From UBA6544 sp049601975 (GTDB lineage Bacteria > Pseudomonadota > Alphaproteobacteria > UBA8366), in NCBI GenBank assembly GCA_049601975.1, contig JBMYRC010000104.1:1-15601 (forward strand): a stretch of DNA of 15,601 nucleotides, written 5' to 3'. The notes beneath the pieces were generated by a model that saw nothing but the letters and a program-made list of their open reading frames with translations, was not told the DNA's origin and did not search any database. Both the position numbers and the translations under genes were made by a program. Shown here one piece after another: positions 14,719 through 15,601 of this stretch; position 1 is the first letter of the stretch; every line of letters starts with the position of its first letter.

Positions 14719-15480
14719 CTACGTTGGCGCCAATCGGATGGCGCTGTCGAGGCGAACAACTTCCCCGTTCATGATCGGGTTCGAGACCATGTGCATCACC
14801 AGCGAGGCATATTCCGCCGGTGTCCCGAAACGCGACGGGAACGGCAGGGTCGATGCCAGGCTTTCCTGCACATTCTCGGGCAGACCCATAAGCATCGGTG
14901 TCGCAAATAGGCCGGGCGCGATGGCGAGCACCCGAATGCCGTTACGGGCGAATTCACGCGCTGCCGGGAGTGTCATACCGACGACACCGCCCTTTGATGC
15001 CGAATAGGCTGCCTGGCCGATCTGTCCCTCATAGGCCGCGACCGACGCGGTGTTAACGACAATGCCGCGCTCACCCCCGCCATTCGCTTCGCGGGTCATC
15101 ATTTCCGCCGCCGCGAGGCGCATGATATTGAACGTGCCGATTAGGTTGATATTGATGACGCGGGCGAACTGGTCGAGATCCATCGGCCCATCGCGCCCGA
15201 CAATCCGGCCGGGTGTGCCGATCCCCGCGCAATTGATGCAAATCGCCGCTGGACCATGCGCTTCGCGTGCCGCCGCGATAGCGGCTTCGCCCGCGGCCGC
15301 GTTCGAGACATCGCATTCGACAGCGAAACCACCGATTTCCGCCGCGACTTCGTCCGCCGCCGCCTTATTGATGTCGAGCACCGCGACCTTGGCTCCGGCT
15401 TCCGCCAAGGCGCGCGCAGCGCCGGCTCCCAGACCCGATCCGCCGCCAGTGATGATGGCGGGCAATCCATGTGCGTCCAT
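14719..15480 (-). CDS. SDR dehydrogenase, 3-hydroxyacyl-CoA dehydrogenase type-2-like (17beta-HSD10 group)
   Basis: A 253-residue classical short-chain dehydrogenase. The NAD-binding TGGGSGLG is at 11-18, with Asp36 after the second strand, which favours NAD over NADP. NCAG (83-86) replaces the common NAAG. Asn112 lies in ININLIGTF, and the catalytic Ser146, Tyr159 and Lys163 are all present. AYEGQIGQAAYSASKGG and PFPSRFGTPAEYA match the bacterial relatives of 17beta-HSD10 that oxidise 3-hydroxyacyl-CoA or 2-methyl-3-hydroxybutyryl-CoA in fatty-acid or isoleucine breakdown. The exact substrate is inferred from these similarities. ATG 15480 has GGGAG eight bases upstream. The gene is divergent from the fragment at the right edge. 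Confidence 0.9.
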   Translation of the reverse strand: MDAHGLPAIITGGGSGLGAGAARALAEAGAKVAVLDINKAAADEVAAEIGGFAVECDVSNAAAGEAAIAAAREAHGPAAICINCAGIGTPGRIVGRDGPMDLDQFARVININLIGTFNIMRLAAAEMMTREANGGGERGIVVNTASVAAYEGQIGQAAYSASKGGVVGMTLPAAREFARNGIRVLAIAPGLFATPMLMGLPENVQESLASTLPFPSRFGTPAEYASLVMHMVSNPIMNGEVVRLDSAIRLAPT

Positions 15481-15516
15481 AATATTCTCCCAATCGAAAA
15501 TCGTGATTTAGGTGCC

Positions 15517-15525
15517 GGTATAGCA
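15517..15525 (-). promoter_or_regulatory. Candidate extended -10 promoter of the SDR gene
   Basis: On the minus strand TGCTATACC lies 36 bases before the SDR ATG. It shares TGCTATAC with the promoter of tRNA-Thr in this window. No good -35 hexamer is present 17 bases upstream. The predicted start would leave a leader of about 30 bases containing GGGAG. Confidence 0.35.
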
Positions 15526-15546
15526 GAGCCGGAGCAGAGTTCCCAT

Positions 15547-15601
15547 ATGGTGGAAATGGCTAAAAAGGACGCACCCGATTTGGATATGTCGCGGATGGAA
15601 A
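15547..15601 (+). CDS. First codons of an unidentified protein cut by the right edge
   Basis: From ATG 15547 the frame is open for 18 codons to the edge, beginning MVEMAKKDAPDLDMSRME. A GGAG lies about 12 bases upstream, somewhat far; ATG 15556 is another possible start. It is divergent from the SDR gene, which fits a gene start here. Too short to identify, and it could be chance. Confidence 0.35.
   Translation, partial: MVEMAKKDAPDLDMSRME

Overview
The window looks like chromosomal core sequence from an alphaproteobacterium, perhaps Rhodospirillales-like. This is inferred from the moderately high G+C content and from gene content and order: a tesA-type esterase divergent from a YbbA/YbbP-type ABC transporter, a 17beta-HSD10-like SDR, a DUF1025-type metallopeptidase and a pterin dehydratase. 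No species can be named. There is no CRISPR array, insertion sequence, phage module or replication origin.

Left part (1-3897): a gene running off the left edge (minus strand), then a CmoB/DUF1698-like methyltransferase. An aminoglycoside/choline-kinase-type phosphotransferase faces it tail to tail, and a TPR plus GT41 (SPINDLY/O-GlcNAc-transferase-like) glycosyltransferase is divergent from that. These three may concern surface glycans or protein glycosylation, but that is inference. Next come tRNA-Thr(CGT) with a visible extended -10 promoter (4062-4156) and the wreck of a CPA2 cation/proton antiporter broken by at least four frameshifts (4243-5451).

Middle (5493-10320), all on the minus strand in transcription order: ABC ATPase (YbbA-like), its 842-residue FtsX-type permease (ATGA overlap), a Bax-inhibitor-1 membrane protein with its own good promoter, a strong intrinsic terminator, then a SAM hydrolase (DUF62). 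The terminator and promoter positions decide two start codons: both the hydrolase and the BI-1 protein begin further downstream than their longest open frames.

Right part (10361-13313): a tightly packed plus-strand operon of a secreted TesA-type SGNH esterase, a FIST-domain sensor-like protein, RNA 2',3'-cyclic phosphodiesterase (ThpR) and a four-cysteine uracil-DNA-glycosylase-family protein. The first three start with GTG, GTG and TTG. It meets tail to tail a zincin metallopeptidase gene broken by a single-base frameshift inside its HExxH site. Then follow pterin-4a-carbinolamine dehydratase, a secreted Sel1-repeat protein, a minus-strand SDR dehydrogenase and the first codons of a gene leaving the right edge.

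I see no clear new multi-gene system. The best leads are the operator-like palindrome in the methyltransferase promoter, the two decayed genes, the terminator placed directly before the SAM hydrolase, and the FIST/ThpR/UDG operon.
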